The notes below the pieces were generated by a model. It was given only the letters and a program-made list of their open reading frames with translations. It did no database searches and was not told where the DNA came from. Position numbers and translations under genes: made by a program. Source: Norana najaformis (Eukaryota > Annelida > Clitellata > Crassiclitellata > Hormogastridae). Taken from it: a stretch of DNA of 64,000 bases. Position 1 is the first letter of the stretch. Each line of letters starts with the position of its first letter. Shown here piece after piece: positions 1 to 11,400 of the stretch. The stretch covers positions 5,105,381 to 5,169,380 of the forward strand of contig OZ029929.1 of the NCBI GenBank assembly GCA_964023275.1, read 5' to 3'.

Positions 1-1666
1 ATGTTGACAAAGATGCTGTGTGAGTGAGCACTTACCTTTTCTTACCATTCCTTATATCCGGAAATGGAGAAAGTGAGTTTGCTAACAGTTCATAATTGCA
101 ACCGCATCTTGAACGACTTTATGTATTTTCTTATCTTGGACATTTATATTTGTTGTGTTAAACTAGTAATATTTTCTTTCAGTTAAAACGTTCTGACGTT
201 GTAAAGAAGATGTGGGCTATCGTAAAAGAACGCAATCTCTATGTACGTACTGGCATTCTATGCTTTCCTTGTTGAATATTATCTTTTGTTATTTCCACAG
301 ATCTCATATGTTGTGTTTGTTTTTGTCAGTAGTAGGATTGACTACTGTATTGGCCTCTATGTGAGCCTTGTTTTGGGACACGTTGGGCATCTTGAATGTG
401 TACTGCATTCAGCTGCTCGGGTTTTTGGTGGCATTTCGAAATTTGGCCTGTCCTGTTTCACGGGGGATGGGCTGGAAGGGCCTTAAAGTAGGTGTCTTTG
501 AGAGGTGCTTTATGCTCTGAATGAATGAACAGATGTTATGTTGAAGTGTTCAGCTTTAAGTTTAAAGTAATCCTAGGCCAGAAATCTCCTTAGTTCTGCT
601 GTAATAGTTCATTTGTTATGTGCGAGATTTTAGTATTTAACATTCTAGAAACTTCTACAGCACCACTGTTATCAGTCGTTTTTCTCTTGTGTGCTTTTCC
701 CAGTCCTTTCAGGGCAAGTCTGACTGCCTTACTCATAAACTTAATTTCTGCTAGATTTAGTTACTAATTAAATTTTGAACATTGACTGATTGAAGGATCC
801 TCGTGACAAGCGGTATATGATCTGTGATCCAGAAATGCAAAGTGTATTTGGTAGGTATCTTTAAAGGTAAATTTAGTAACAGTACTAAGTAACTAAATAG
901 TTTTAGATATATTTTTACAACTTTTACCCTACAGTTTACTAAACTGAAGATGAAAATGATCTTCATGAATGAAAAATAATCTAGTGGTTGAACTAAAGTT
1001 TCGAGAAACCTGAACCTGTTTCAGATTTACGTGTACTAGGGATTCCTATACTTCTGTTTTCATTGCTAAGCAATCGTTTCGTTTACGCTGTATATTGCTG
1101 CTATTTTTGTTTTTTGCTGTTATTTATTTCTTTTAATGGGAAATAAGTGCCTCCCTCTAAGATATGGAAGATATTCCTGTTGAAATGTACTTTATTTTAA
1201 ATTGTGCTACCTCATCGTACTGGCGTGTTGGTTGTGAACTCTCTGGTGGTACAGGCTGCCCCTGAGAGGATAACTTTGTAGCAACATTTAAGGCACAGTT
1301 AATGCAAAATTTCTTAGCTCTAAAGACTAGAGAGCAATGTGTAAATATAAGAAAATGAACAGTTATGGTTGTGTGTTCATGATCTCAATCTGTCAGGTTT
1401 CCACACTTCTAATACTTGCATTTTATTTAGACTCTTATATTTAATGTTTCTTTTCTGTTTTTTTGTTTGTACTGTAATTGCTTGTTTGTTATGTCTATTT
1501 CTATATTAGTCTCCAGGGGTGGCTTGGTTGTTTTCCATTGCATTTTGGTGTGTCAAGTTTCACTGGCATTTACACGTTTGTAACTTCAGGTTGCAAGAAA
1601 GTGCAGATATTTGGAATGATGAAGTACTTGAAGCATCACATTACCAGCCCAGATGATGTTGCCTAG
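1..1666 (+). CDS. SWIB/MDM2-domain protein, 3' part
   Basis: Partial gene; its 5' end is outside the window. Exons I can place: about 1-17 (tentative, ends VDKDA before a weak GTGTGA donor), 183-242 (LKRSDVVKKMW...), 796-850 (DPRDKRYMICD...) and 1590-1666 (FGMMKYLKHH..., stop TAG at 1664). Junction phases are 0, 0 and 1 and they join in frame. The product follows the SWIB fold signature: a basic helix with VVKKMW, then NLYDPRDKRYMICD, then a terminal FGMMKYLK. SWIB domains occur in chromatin and transcription proteins such as SMARCD and the yeast UAF30/TRI1 type. Ending the protein just after the domain resembles UAF30/TRI1-like proteins, where a single SWIB domain sits at the C-terminus. The part upstream of the domain cannot be judged. 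Domain call firm, exact orthologue not. Confidence 0.85.
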
Positions 1667-1952
1667 GACGGAAAACAGGTGGGCTGAAGCCAGTCATCTT
1701 TTTGCTGACTGCTGTTACTTGTATTTTGCGTTTCAGTTTTGCTGCTGTGTGCAGTTTACAGGAACAGTTGTCCTGTTTACGGATAGCTATAGATAGTATC
1801 CTTGTCTATTCGTTCGTCAAAAGACATCCAGCTCCATGCCACTGCTGTTGATAGAGGCATGTGCTAAACTGATGCCATGTTTAAAATAATGCTTTAATTA
1901 AAGTTGACAGAAAAAGGATTGGCAGAAAGAGAAATACTGTCACATTTAACTT

Positions 1953-1958
1953 GAATAA
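1953..1958 (+). other. Candidate polyadenylation signal of the SWIB gene
   Basis: An AATAAA hexamer lies about 290 bases after the SWIB stop codon, a plausible 3' UTR length. This rests on the motif alone. Confidence 0.4.
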
Positions 1959-3530
1959 AGAATTATCACGTCAAATCTGAATAGAGAATTCACAGAAAAT
2001 ATTTATACTAGCCTTTGAAAGCCTGCTATGCTTGACATGTACACAACACTGCTTTGATTGGTAAGTGTAGTGTTCTCACGTGCAGTGGCTTTCTGACAAG
2101 CTGAGCATGAGCCTTGTAACTTGTGCAGGTTTCAGGCCTTTTGTGAGATGATCGCTGTGTAGGAACCTTAAGTAAGTTCGTAAGACACAGTCAATTAATG
2201 CCATCATTTGATGCTTCATCATTCATAGTGGTCACCGAATGTCATCCAAGAGCACACAAAATCCACAGCAGAATCAAGAAATAACTCCAAAAACAGAGTT
2301 GGATGCAGTAGAAGTCCAAACATACAAGTATCATCAAGCAGTACCTGCATATGATGAAGCACTTTTGAGAGGTTCTTAAAATGCGCTATATAAAAGACTA
2401 TATAAAACATAGATACCTACATAATCAATCAATTGTAATTGTAAATTGTAATTGTAAATGAACATTTATAAAGCGCCACTTAGGGAACAGTGGCGCTCCC
2501 AACTTGAACAAACTGACATGACAGGCAAAACAACGGCCATCTTGCCTGCAGTAACAACAGTTGTGTTGAAAGTGATGCTAAAGTGATACAATTTTTAATG
2601 CTAACAAGTAACCGTGTGTTTTTGCAGGTTGATGGAGTACATCGCGATCACAGGGATTCATCGACATGAAAGGGGAAGATTGTAACATTTATATTTTCCT
2701 ATGTGACAAACTGTTGAACATCTTGACGCTGTGAGAAGAGCTTATCAAAAACAAAGCATCCACATTTTGCAGATCATTCGGTGCACAGAGGTGGCACCGT
2801 TTTGTTATGTAAAACAATTGGTTGGTTTTTTGTCGTTCCTCAGTTTAAATTTGGTCGTTTGCATTTAAACAACATGTCAAGACAGAACTTGTTTGTTATT
2901 TTTTAGCCAACCAAAGTATGAACTGTTCAGATCAATGTTTTTGTTACGACTGCGGGTTTTGGTTTAGCATTTAAACAATACGACTCATGAAATACATTGA
3001 CGTTTGAGTTTAACTGCAAGTACTTGACTCTGATGTATTACAGTACATGTATATGTAATGTAAATGGACATTGTTAGACCACCACTGCAAGAAAATCTGC
3101 GGTAGTAGACCAAATTCTTATTCAAGAAATAATAGGATACCTGATGCGAACAGTTATATGATCTCTTGTGTTACTCAAATAAATTGTCTAAAGCTTATAC
3201 AGATGTTTTAGACTCTATACCAATAACTGGGTATGCAACATTACTTCGCTTCATTCTGAGAAATCTGTAAGTTTTACACTGAAACCTCGTGCTAACATTT
3301 GGATTTGGATGAAGTAGTGTCATGAAGGGGGTTGTTGTAACATGGTTGTGTTGGAGAGAGGCAACATTCAAAAGCTAAATTAAATTTAGGACCCACATTC
3401 CTGGCCATGTTATATCAGAATTAAGATATCTTATGGTGAGGTTTCCAGCATATTTCAACTACCCCTCTGTACCATGCATATGCAGTTCACTGGATTATTT
3501 TAAAATTAATTAATGCTTTGATATCCACCA
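1959..3530. other. Intergenic, no gene seen
   Basis: AT-rich sequence between the SWIB 3' UTR and the first SINE. Apart from the reverse-oriented LINE-like tail at 2425-2512 I see no coding exon, RNA gene or strong repeat. Confidence 0.5.
2425..2512 (-). repeat. LINE-like 3' tail (GCGCTTTATAAATG family)
   Basis: Read on the minus strand this carries GGGAGCGCCACTG, then GTGGCGCTTTATAAATGTTC and a (TTACAA)n-like tail. The same tail follows a recognisable reverse-transcriptase C-terminus at 52790-53080, with weaker copies near 13795, 43935 and 59705. It is therefore the 3' end of a non-LTR retrotransposon or of a SINE that uses its tail. Confidence 0.65.
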
Positions 3531-3536
3531 TAGTAT

Positions 3537-3890
3537 GGGGTGCGGTGGTGTAGTGGTATGGTCTGTGCCTCGTAACCAAAGGGCCGTGGGTTTGAATCTG
3601 CCTCAAGCCACTGCGTAGCAACCTTGGACAAGTTGCTCATCCACAATCGTCTTTGAGGAAGGCAACGGGAAACCACCTCGCCATCTCATCCCTGGGTGGC
3701 ATAAAGCCAATGGACTTGCCTTCGGGCAGAGAACTCGTCATCGTCATCCGCCATAGATCAGTCCAAGTCTTTCCATTTAGCATCACTGTGGTCACTACAA
3801 ATGTCTTGCAGCCGGTGTAATGGGATTTGAACTCAGACCCATCCACAGCTGCAGCAGTCTTCTCGTCCAGCACTCTCAGAGGTTGAGAGA
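3537..3890 (+). repeat. tRNA-derived SINE, family 1
   Basis: The head has RNA polymerase III promoter boxes: A-box-like TGGTGTAGTGGTATGG and B-box GGGTTTGAATC. A body with GGCATAAAGCCAATGG and CTTGCCTTCGGGCAG follows, then a (GTCATC)-like tail. A reverse copy of the body with a (GAT)n tail lies at 11961-12125. From about 3790 a second, minus-oriented tRNA-like segment (GAGTTCAAATCCCA on the minus strand) adjoins it. It is a SINE, not a tRNA gene: no cloverleaf closes and the body is shared with other copies. Confidence 0.7.
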
Positions 3891-4014
3891 GATGTCTGTT
3901 ATTATGAAAAGTAATTGTTTAGAGCTGGCTATCAAACACAAAATGAGTTATCTACATTGCTCTTTATCACTGAAAATACATGATCTCTAAAAGTACAAGG
4001 GAAAATTTGGCACT

Positions 4015-4110
4015 CTGCTAAAAAGACTACTTCGGACCCCTCTCTCTTCCTTGTCCGCATTTTGGTGACCCCCTCATTCCCTCCCCTTTACGAGGACGTC
4101 TGCACTCCAA
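4015..4110 (+). repeat. Dispersed repeat, family D
   Basis: Shares CCTTGTCCGCATTT and the neighbouring GGACCC...CCC stretch with 61500-61600 and, in reverse, 55490-55610. There is no coding potential; the element type is unknown. Confidence 0.5.
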
Positions 4111-4397
4111 CACAGTACTAGGGCTTAGAACAGGCTATCCTGTTGAGAATGCAGGGTTAACTGTGCTACAGGGTGGCTACTTCATGCTGCCGCATTCAGC
4201 AAAGGGACTCTCCAACACAGTACAGATAGTCTGAATTAGTGTTAAAGGCACAGGCTGTACAGAAGTTGGTAACTTTATGTACCAACTGTAGATGCAAATG
4301 TCTGCTTTGAGCATAATCCCTTCCCCTCTGCAGACGACCCCTAAGAGTCCCTTCCGGTTCATACAAAGAAATATCATTGAGCAATTGTACTGCATGA

Positions 4398-4590
4398 CCT
4401 TGGGACATGGTAGCCACTTGGTTAGAGAACTCGGCTTGTAACACCGAGAATATGGGTTCGAGCCAACCCCTGAGATGGTTACTGTATAGGGAATGAGCAA
4501 GCCTTCACTCATGATTGCTCATCACCACTGGTTGATGCTTAGTCATTAGACAGTGGTGCTTAACAAATTCAGCAACAATAATAGGAAATA
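4398..4590 (+). repeat. tRNA-derived SINE, family 2
   Basis: A-box-like TGGTTAGAGAACTCGG and B-box GGGTTCGAGCC head a body with GAGCAAG...CACTCATGATTGCTCA and TTGATGCTTAGTCATTAGACAGTG. Related copies lie at 31838-32010 and 61850-62045 (plus) and 10100-10310 (minus). The 111-residue ORF crossing it is a by-product of the repeat. Confidence 0.75.
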
Positions 4591-4718
4591 GTCTTAATGC
4601 CCAATCACAATGACCAACATTCAAGTAACAAAATCCTCAGGTATTCTACTCTGGAATGCTGTGTGGCACATTGTATATCGCCAACAAAGTTGCGTCTAAT
4701 ATTCCTAGTGTCTGTCTG

Positions 4719-7323
4719 CTATGAGGCACAGCTAATTTTTAAGTCTGAAGCCCACTGTGGTGGTGGAGCTGCATATCCCAGATGCTCAGCATCCTCCTGC
4801 TCCTCAAATGGCTTTTCAAGGATTCGTGCCTGGTTCTGGACTACTGAGAAATCATTCTGCTTGGCTGCTTCAATTGCTGCCTCAGCCATCCAGTTTCTCA
4901 GCACATACCTAGGATTACTGTGGTCCATTGTTCTTTTACGCATCTCCTCTGAGATGCCATGTCTCTGTAATCTCTTGCGGTACAAATTCACCCAAGCGCG
5001 GAATTCAGGATGTACCAAAAGTGTCTTTAAGGCCCAGTGCTTCTTGTCTACCTGACCAGCCACTAGGTCAGCGACAGACGAGGCCCCTAGCTGTCGAAAT
5101 GTCAGTGTGAAATCTGATTTTTGTTGTGCCATCATCTTCAGTAGAGATTCCACAAGTTCTCCATCCTCTCTGTCATGTCCCAAGGTTAAGCCAAGTTTCT
5201 TTTTGAATTCTTCAAGGTATGCTTGCTGGTACAGGTCATTATATCCTGAGAGAATGATCGAAAGGATTGAGTGTTCCTCTGGCGGTAAAACCATTGCAAT
5301 TGACTCGGCAAGTTTTTCGAGGTTGTAGCGTCCGATTGCTGGCTGTCTTTCATAACTATACCGTTTCTCGTCATCGGACAAGTTTGGCACAAGCTCGGGG
5401 TCAAAGTGATCCATGAATTGAAATGGGCCATAGTCGATTGTGATTGAAAGGATGCTGAAGTTATCTGTGTTGCACACGCCATGTGCAAATCCAACAGCTT
5501 GCCAACGTGCAATCAGATGTGCTGTTTGTTCTACGATGGCGCTAAACAATTGTAGGTATCTTGTCGAATCGAAAACAGATATTTCTTTAAAGTGCATTTC
5601 AATTATGAAGTCCAGTAGTTTTCGAAGTAGGTCTAGCTCACCGTCCTTGGCAAGTATTTCAATCGAACCAAATCGAAACCATGAAGGAGCAAGACGCAAC
5701 ACAACCGCAGTTTTCTCGTCAGAAATTTGGCCATTGTAGACTAGATCACGCTTAACTGTAACTGAGGATGTGATCAACGTGGCTGATCGAGTTGTTGGAA
5801 TTCCTAGAATTACACAAGCACAGATTATTTTCATTTGTTGTGACAGCTGAGGTAAGGGAGAAGTAAAGACCTTGGTAAATTGAAAGCATTCTGTTCACTC
5901 TCATGCATTGGAACAGCCTTCCTTCAAACACATGATGTTACCCTGACTCAGCACAAGAACATTCTCTTTCTATCTTATTCTATCTTAAGCTGTGGCTAAG
6001 TAGCTGTGTTGCACAGCACTTTTAATAGGTCCTTAAAAGGTGCTATACAAATGTTCAGATACTTATTAGCCACAGGCACCTTACTGATTCGAGTATATAT
6101 ATATGAATATTTCTCAGTTTGTGTAAGTGCTCTTTTAAGTTCAGCAAAATCTACACAGTAAGCATCCTAAGTTGTCATAATTTCATCAAGGCAGCGCTGC
6201 TCCGGGAGTCAAGAAGTCCATATCCCTATCCATGACCTGAACAAGATAACTAAAAATCTTGCAAGTTTTGTTGAGGCCAATACTTGACAGTTGGTTAAAT
6301 ATCCATGAAGCTTCAAGTTCCCACTACTGCCCTTCCCTCTCAACTTCTTCAGCACCTTGGTTCAAAACTGCCTTTCAGAATGCTGGTTATGAGCCCAGGC
6401 TCACAGATCCAGCTCCTTCCACAACACCTACTACCACACCTGAATAGTTAAAGTATGCATTTCCCACCTTAAACACTTGCCCATTCTATGCACTTTCCCA
6501 AATGGTTCAAGCCTTCCTAAGAACTTGCCAATGCACTTTCCAAAGAACTTGCCAACGCATTTTCCAATAACTTGCCATTTCAAGCACTTGTTGAGCACTT
6601 ACCAAGATGATACATTGCTTCGCTTGCAAGGAACTCTCGAACTGAGGATCGTAAAATTGCCCTTCCATCACCATGTCTAGAATAGGGTGATTTCCCCGAG
6701 CCTTTCAGCTGCATTTCCCATCGCTCTCCTCTACGATTCTGATATTCTCCAATCATATGTGCACGCCCATCGCCCAGCTGACCTGCCCAAACCCCAAACT
6801 GGTGTCCACCATAACGATGTGTCAAGGGCGGAGCCTTCATAAGAGGTACATTTCCACTGAACACTCCGACAAATTTTGGAGTTACTGTAACCACTGGATT
6901 TAAATCCTGTAGATTAACGAGCACATCTTCTGCCCATGCCACGAGAGTTACGGAACCCTCGAAAGGTGTTGTGTTGGTACGAGAAAACAAGGCATTTTTT
7001 ACTTCGTGCACTGAATTCTTCGTTTCTGGATCAATTGGAAAACTTTCCACCAGTAACTGTCTTTCCGGCAAAGGCCAATCGTCAATCGTCGAATACAGAA
7101 AATCGTCTTTCGGATCGGCGCAACAATTCGAATCAACATGAATATCATGCCAGTTTGACTGAGGCTTTGAATATCTGTTTATAAAGTTATTCTGAGTAAG
7201 CCATTCTAATAAACTGTTTGCACCACATGTTTTTGAATTCTGGGTTCTACCTCGACCCACAACAGCTGCGACGACGGTCATATATCCGTAGAAGCTAGGA
7301 ATGAAAAACATTGATCGTCTCAT
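4719..7323 (-). CDS. SELENOO: Protein adenylyltransferase SelO, Cys-containing, 601 aa
   Basis: Two exons on the minus strand: 7323-6603 and 5803-4719, joined in phase 1 (CATCTTG|GTAAGT ... TTCTAG|GA) to give YHLGIPTTR across the junction; 601 residues. SelO proteins are kinase-fold enzymes that transfer AMP from ATP to protein Ser/Thr/Tyr and act in mitochondria in redox homeostasis. Seen here: [17 protein letters not shown], then [18 protein letters not shown] (about 205-222) with the nucleotide-binding lysine, [13 protein letters not shown] (about 275-287), HGVCNTDN (348-355) and IDYGPF (363-368), where the metal-binding Asn and Asp lie. The protein ends ISCAS with TGT (Cys) at the place where vertebrate SELENOO has Sec (TGA). 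The start at 7323 gives an N-terminus with early arginines, compatible with mitochondrial import. Human SELENOO is 669 residues, mostly longer at the N-terminus. Confidence 0.95.
6519..6590. repeat. Short minisatellite in the SELENOO intron
   Basis: About three degenerate copies of a 23-25 bp unit (AAGAACTTGCCAAYGCATTT, then TCCA). The rest of this 799-base intron (5804-6602) shows nothing recognisable. Confidence 0.6.
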
Positions 7324-7702
7324 TTCACTAATTTTGCAGCAGATTCAACAGTTAGATCAAAGAACACCTTTAAAATACACTGAATAAATTTTACTGATAC
7401 ATTATGTTATTTTAAAAATATCTTACAATTACCAAATAATATGGCACAACCAACGTTTCAGCTTTTGTTTACACCGCCATGCGTACAGCATACGTTTAGA
7501 CCACAATCTAATTAATATTCATACTGTAAACCGAATGAAACCGAGAAGCGATACCGACTTTTTAAACTATCGTGATTTTTAGATTCAACATGATCATTGT
7601 GCTTTAAAGAAAAACGTTTAAAGGCGCCATAAAATGCTTGTTACATTACATATATACTACATTATACCTTCGTTTTGCCATCACAAAGAGATAAGAATAC
7701 CT

Positions 7703-7967
7703 GGTCTTTCACTCCAAACTGAAAACATTTCTTTTCCCAAATTCTTATCCTGATTCTTCCTCTTCCCCTTATCTCTCTTCTCGTCTCAATTTCAAGCACC
7801 ATCCACCGCAGCCGTTCGATTTTCTGACTGCCTGATTCCTGAATCTTGACCTGGAACCGAACCCTTTTGCCTATCGTTTTTGCCTTGACTGAACACCTGT
7901 GAATAGCTGTTTCCAGCGACTTAGCTTTCGTTGAGCGCTTTCGAAATCTAGAAATTACGATTACGCA
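7703..7967 (+). repeat. ATTACG-tailed dispersed repeat, copy A1
   Basis: About 265 bp. It runs from GGTCTTTCACTC through CTTATCCTGATTCTTCCTC, a segment with AATCTTGACCTGGAACCGA, then TTAGCTTTCGTTGAGCGC to GAAATTACGATTACG. There are eight copies in the window (A1 to A8), all ending at the ATTACG side; 5' truncation and a simple-sequence tail fit a LINE or SINE 3' end. I see no A/B boxes, so it is not obviously tRNA-derived. Confidence 0.75.
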
Positions 7968-8050
7968 TGACCCTCGCCCATGCTTATCTGCTGTGCGTTA
8001 TGTGCATCATACGAACTCACCAACACTTCACCTCTTTCAGTTTCTGCGCA

Positions 8051-8310
8051 GGTCTTTCACTCAAGACTGAAAACACTTCTTTTCCAAAAATCTTATCCTG
8101 ATTCTTCCTCTTCCTCTTATCTCTCTTCTCGCTTCAATTTCAAACAGCATCCACCGTAGCCGTCCGACTGTCTGAGTGCCTTACTCCTGGATCTTGACCC
8201 TTTTGCCTATCGATTTTGTTTTGACTGAGCGCCTGTGAATAAGCTGGTTCCCGCGACTTAGCTTTCGTTGAGCGCTGTAGAAATCTCGAGATTACGATTA
8301 CGATTACGAT
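8051..8310 (+). repeat. ATTACG-tailed dispersed repeat, copy A2
   Basis: Direct second copy, 83 bases after A1 and in the same orientation, ending in (ATTACG)n. It is closer to the apparent consensus than A1 (TGAGCGCCTGTGAATAAGC is intact). It ends about 120 bases before the RPUSD4 start codon, so it may contribute to that gene's 5' UTR or promoter. Confidence 0.8.
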
Positions 8311-8433
8311 GAATGCGCTACAGAATGACTCTTGTTAAACAGTGTTTGGCTATTTATACAACTGTGCTTGTGGTTGACTTCTCTAATATCGGCCATAAAA
8401 ATTTGCATGACTTAAATTCCAAAACGAGAAAAC

Positions 8434-11400
8434 ATGTATCGTTTATTAAAGGTTGGATTACGCTACAGAGGAAGCGCTAGAATTTTACAATACGATCCGT
8501 TGAATCTGAACTTTCCAAACGCTTTTGTGGGTGCATTTCAGTGCAGCTCGTGGACATCAAGCCAACCGCCTTCAAGTAGCGGCTCAACCTCTGCCCAACA
8601 CGGCGCTGAAGCTAAGGAGCTACACGATGTCAACGAAGTTGCCAAAGAACGGGAGAGGATAACAAAAATGCGATCTCGGATGCGCGTACTGCATGGTCTT
8701 GATGGTGAAAGTCGTACACACGAGACACTGTCCCAGTATCAAAATCGCATGACAGATGACGGCACTGAGAACAATTCGCCAGCTTTGTCGTTTTCTTCTG
8801 AGCAAGGCGACGTCGTTTCGTCGGGTATGGGTGCAACTGACGAGGAAGGTCTGGCAAGGAGGCAGTCAGATTTCATAAAACGACTGCAAGAGGGGTCTCG
8901 ACCAAAGAAGAAGGTTGATAAACTTATTTCTGCACCATTTGGTTTGGTAAGGGTTGACAGCATGAACTCAGTGCGAGGTCGTCCAAAAGTTTCAAAGATG
9001 CCTGAAGAAACATTGGCTGAAATAGAAAATGTCCAGAAGTCAGGTTTGAAATTTGGTCAATCAATACCAAAGCATGACCAGTCAGACTTGAAACATGGGC
9101 TGTCAGAATTGAAACATACTGAGTCAGAATTGAGATATGACCAGTCAGCAGCGAAATGTGAACAGTCAGAATTGGGAAGTGACATATCAGAATCTCATCC
9201 AGAAGTGAAAATTGGCCAGAAGCATAACAGAACAGCACAAACAACTGCTAGAAACAAAATGGCCACTCCACTTGCGAGTTTCTCTGACAACCACGTTCAA
9301 GCCCAACGAACGTCACAGAACAAAACATCTGAAAATCCAGAGCCAGCTGAAGCAAACATTTTTGTTCAACAGTATTTTGGAGATTGCATTACGGATACGC
9401 GAAACCTGAAAACCCAGACTGAAAAGTGTGCTTCTCTGTCGGAGAATGTTTTTGATGAGCAATATTTTGGTGGGAGCAACTCATCACCAGAGCAAACTGT
9501 TCTGTTCCCAGAAGAAGTGCTTGCATCTGCGGCATTTTCTGACATTCAGAATTTTCCAAAAGAAGTAGTAACGCCAGAAAAAGACATTCAGAGCTCTAAA
9601 TCAAATGAAGAACAGAATTTGCAAAATCTTTTTGAGAAGCAGTTTTTTGGGCAGACAAATGCAACTCTGATTGATGAAAAAGTGGAAACTGCTGAACATA
9701 ACAAGATGCAACCGCCAAAGATCAGAACCCCTAAGATCTTGCAGAAATTGGTCGTGCCAGATCAAACTGATGACACCATTTTTCACGAAGCTGTGACAAA
9801 ACGTGAAATTAGGCAACGTTCTATTCCAATTGCCAACATTGAAAATCCGACAACAGCTTACGATATGGCTATGAAAATTCGACTGGAAAAGAAGGGAAAG
9901 TTGGCAAAACCATCAGCAACCGTTGGTGAGTTGGGTTGAAACTAGTTTGAAGGCAAAGAGTAGTTAAGTAAGGTAGACATGAAATCTCTGTCAACAGTGG
10001 TCTTAGTAGGCATGGGTCTGTTGGTTGAAGGACCTTCCAGAGGAAAACAATTACAACAGTAAAATCCAACAGCAAATTGCACGACACAACAACAGATTAT
10101 CAGTTTCACTTATTATTTCTGCATTTATTTGGCGCCACTATCTAAGCATGACTAAGCTTCGGTCAGTGGCACTGAGCAGTTGTGAGTGAAGAACTTGCTC
10201 AAGGTTCCTACACAGTAACTATCTCAGAGAAGAAGGTTCAAACCCATAGTCTCCCAGTTACAAGCCGAGCGCTGTAACCAATAGGCTACTGTGTCCCACT
10301 TGATGAACAGAGATTCAAAACCCAGACACAGTTTAAAGGCTGACATTCATAATCATTACACGTGGAATTCATTTTCTGATCTTTTGCACGTGATGTTAGT
10401 TACTTGTAGTTTCTCCCATTACTTTTTACTCGCTGGTCTTCATCAGTGGAATTCACTAACATCAGCTTTGCAAGACCTGTCACTTTGTCTTTTCTCATTT
10501 TGCAAACATTTAAAGACTTACCTTTTTCTAGCTACCCACACTTTTGAGGTGAATTCATAAATTAGCAAGATTTAAGTATCTGAATAATAATAATAATAAT
10601 AAAAATAATAATAATAAAGATAGTCTCAAATGCTCTAGCCTCACTGCAATTTGATTTTATTATGGCTACCACAAGTATTCATTCTGACCATATTTTAAAC
10701 AGTTTGCTGCCTATAAAAAGTGGCTTAACTTTCTTCATGGAGATGTGATGTGTGTTGCCATAGAAATGCATCCTCTGAAGAGCAAGTGGTCCGGCAGAGT
10801 GGACAGCAAGGGCTTCCGGATTCTGACAGAACAGGTGGTCGACATGCAATATCTGACTGAAGACGTCATTCTTAACATTCTAAGGGACAGCATCCTATAT
10901 GAAGATGGTAGATGACCAGTCATTCTATGAAATATAAATATTTTTTAATATATATTAATTACTATTTATTAATATTGTGTGTATTGAGATATTTATTTAG
11001 CACTGTTCAAGAATTTATAAAACATATTGAATTGCTGGTGTCTAACAGACGTAATGAGTAATGTTTAAGATGAGCTGAAAATTCTAAAAATGCAATAGGT
11101 TGTTGAAAATGTTCTACTCAACATTCTGTTTTATTATTACATCATCATCTGTGGTTTTTTATCATCTTCTTTATCATTTTCTTTATCATAATCATAGTCA
11201 TTTTCATGTCATCGTTTTCATCATAACTGCCGTCTTCACCTACAACTCACCATCGTTATCACTGCCATTTGTTACTATATAGTAATTGTCACCAGCACCT
11301 TTGTCATTAGTCATCAGTGCATAGATAATCAAAGATCAGATAATTAATGATCAGATGTCTGTCTAGAGTGATATTGTACCTTACCTTTAGCACTTGTTCC

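Larger units (their letters stand above)
7324..8433. promoter_or_regulatory. Divergent SELENOO/RPUSD4 intergenic region
   Basis: The start codons of SELENOO (minus) and RPUSD4 (plus) face away from each other 1110 bases apart, so this stretch should hold both promoters. No clear TATA box or CpG island is visible. Two direct copies of the ATTACG-tailed repeat fill roughly half of it. Promoter role is inferred from gene layout only. Confidence 0.45.

Noticed and set aside
3540-3605. Possible tRNA gene (A and B boxes)
   Set aside because: No acceptor stem closes and the body is shared with another copy at 11961; it is a SINE head.
4177-4512. 111-residue minus-strand ORF
   Set aside because: It is the antisense of a tRNA-derived SINE and its flank.
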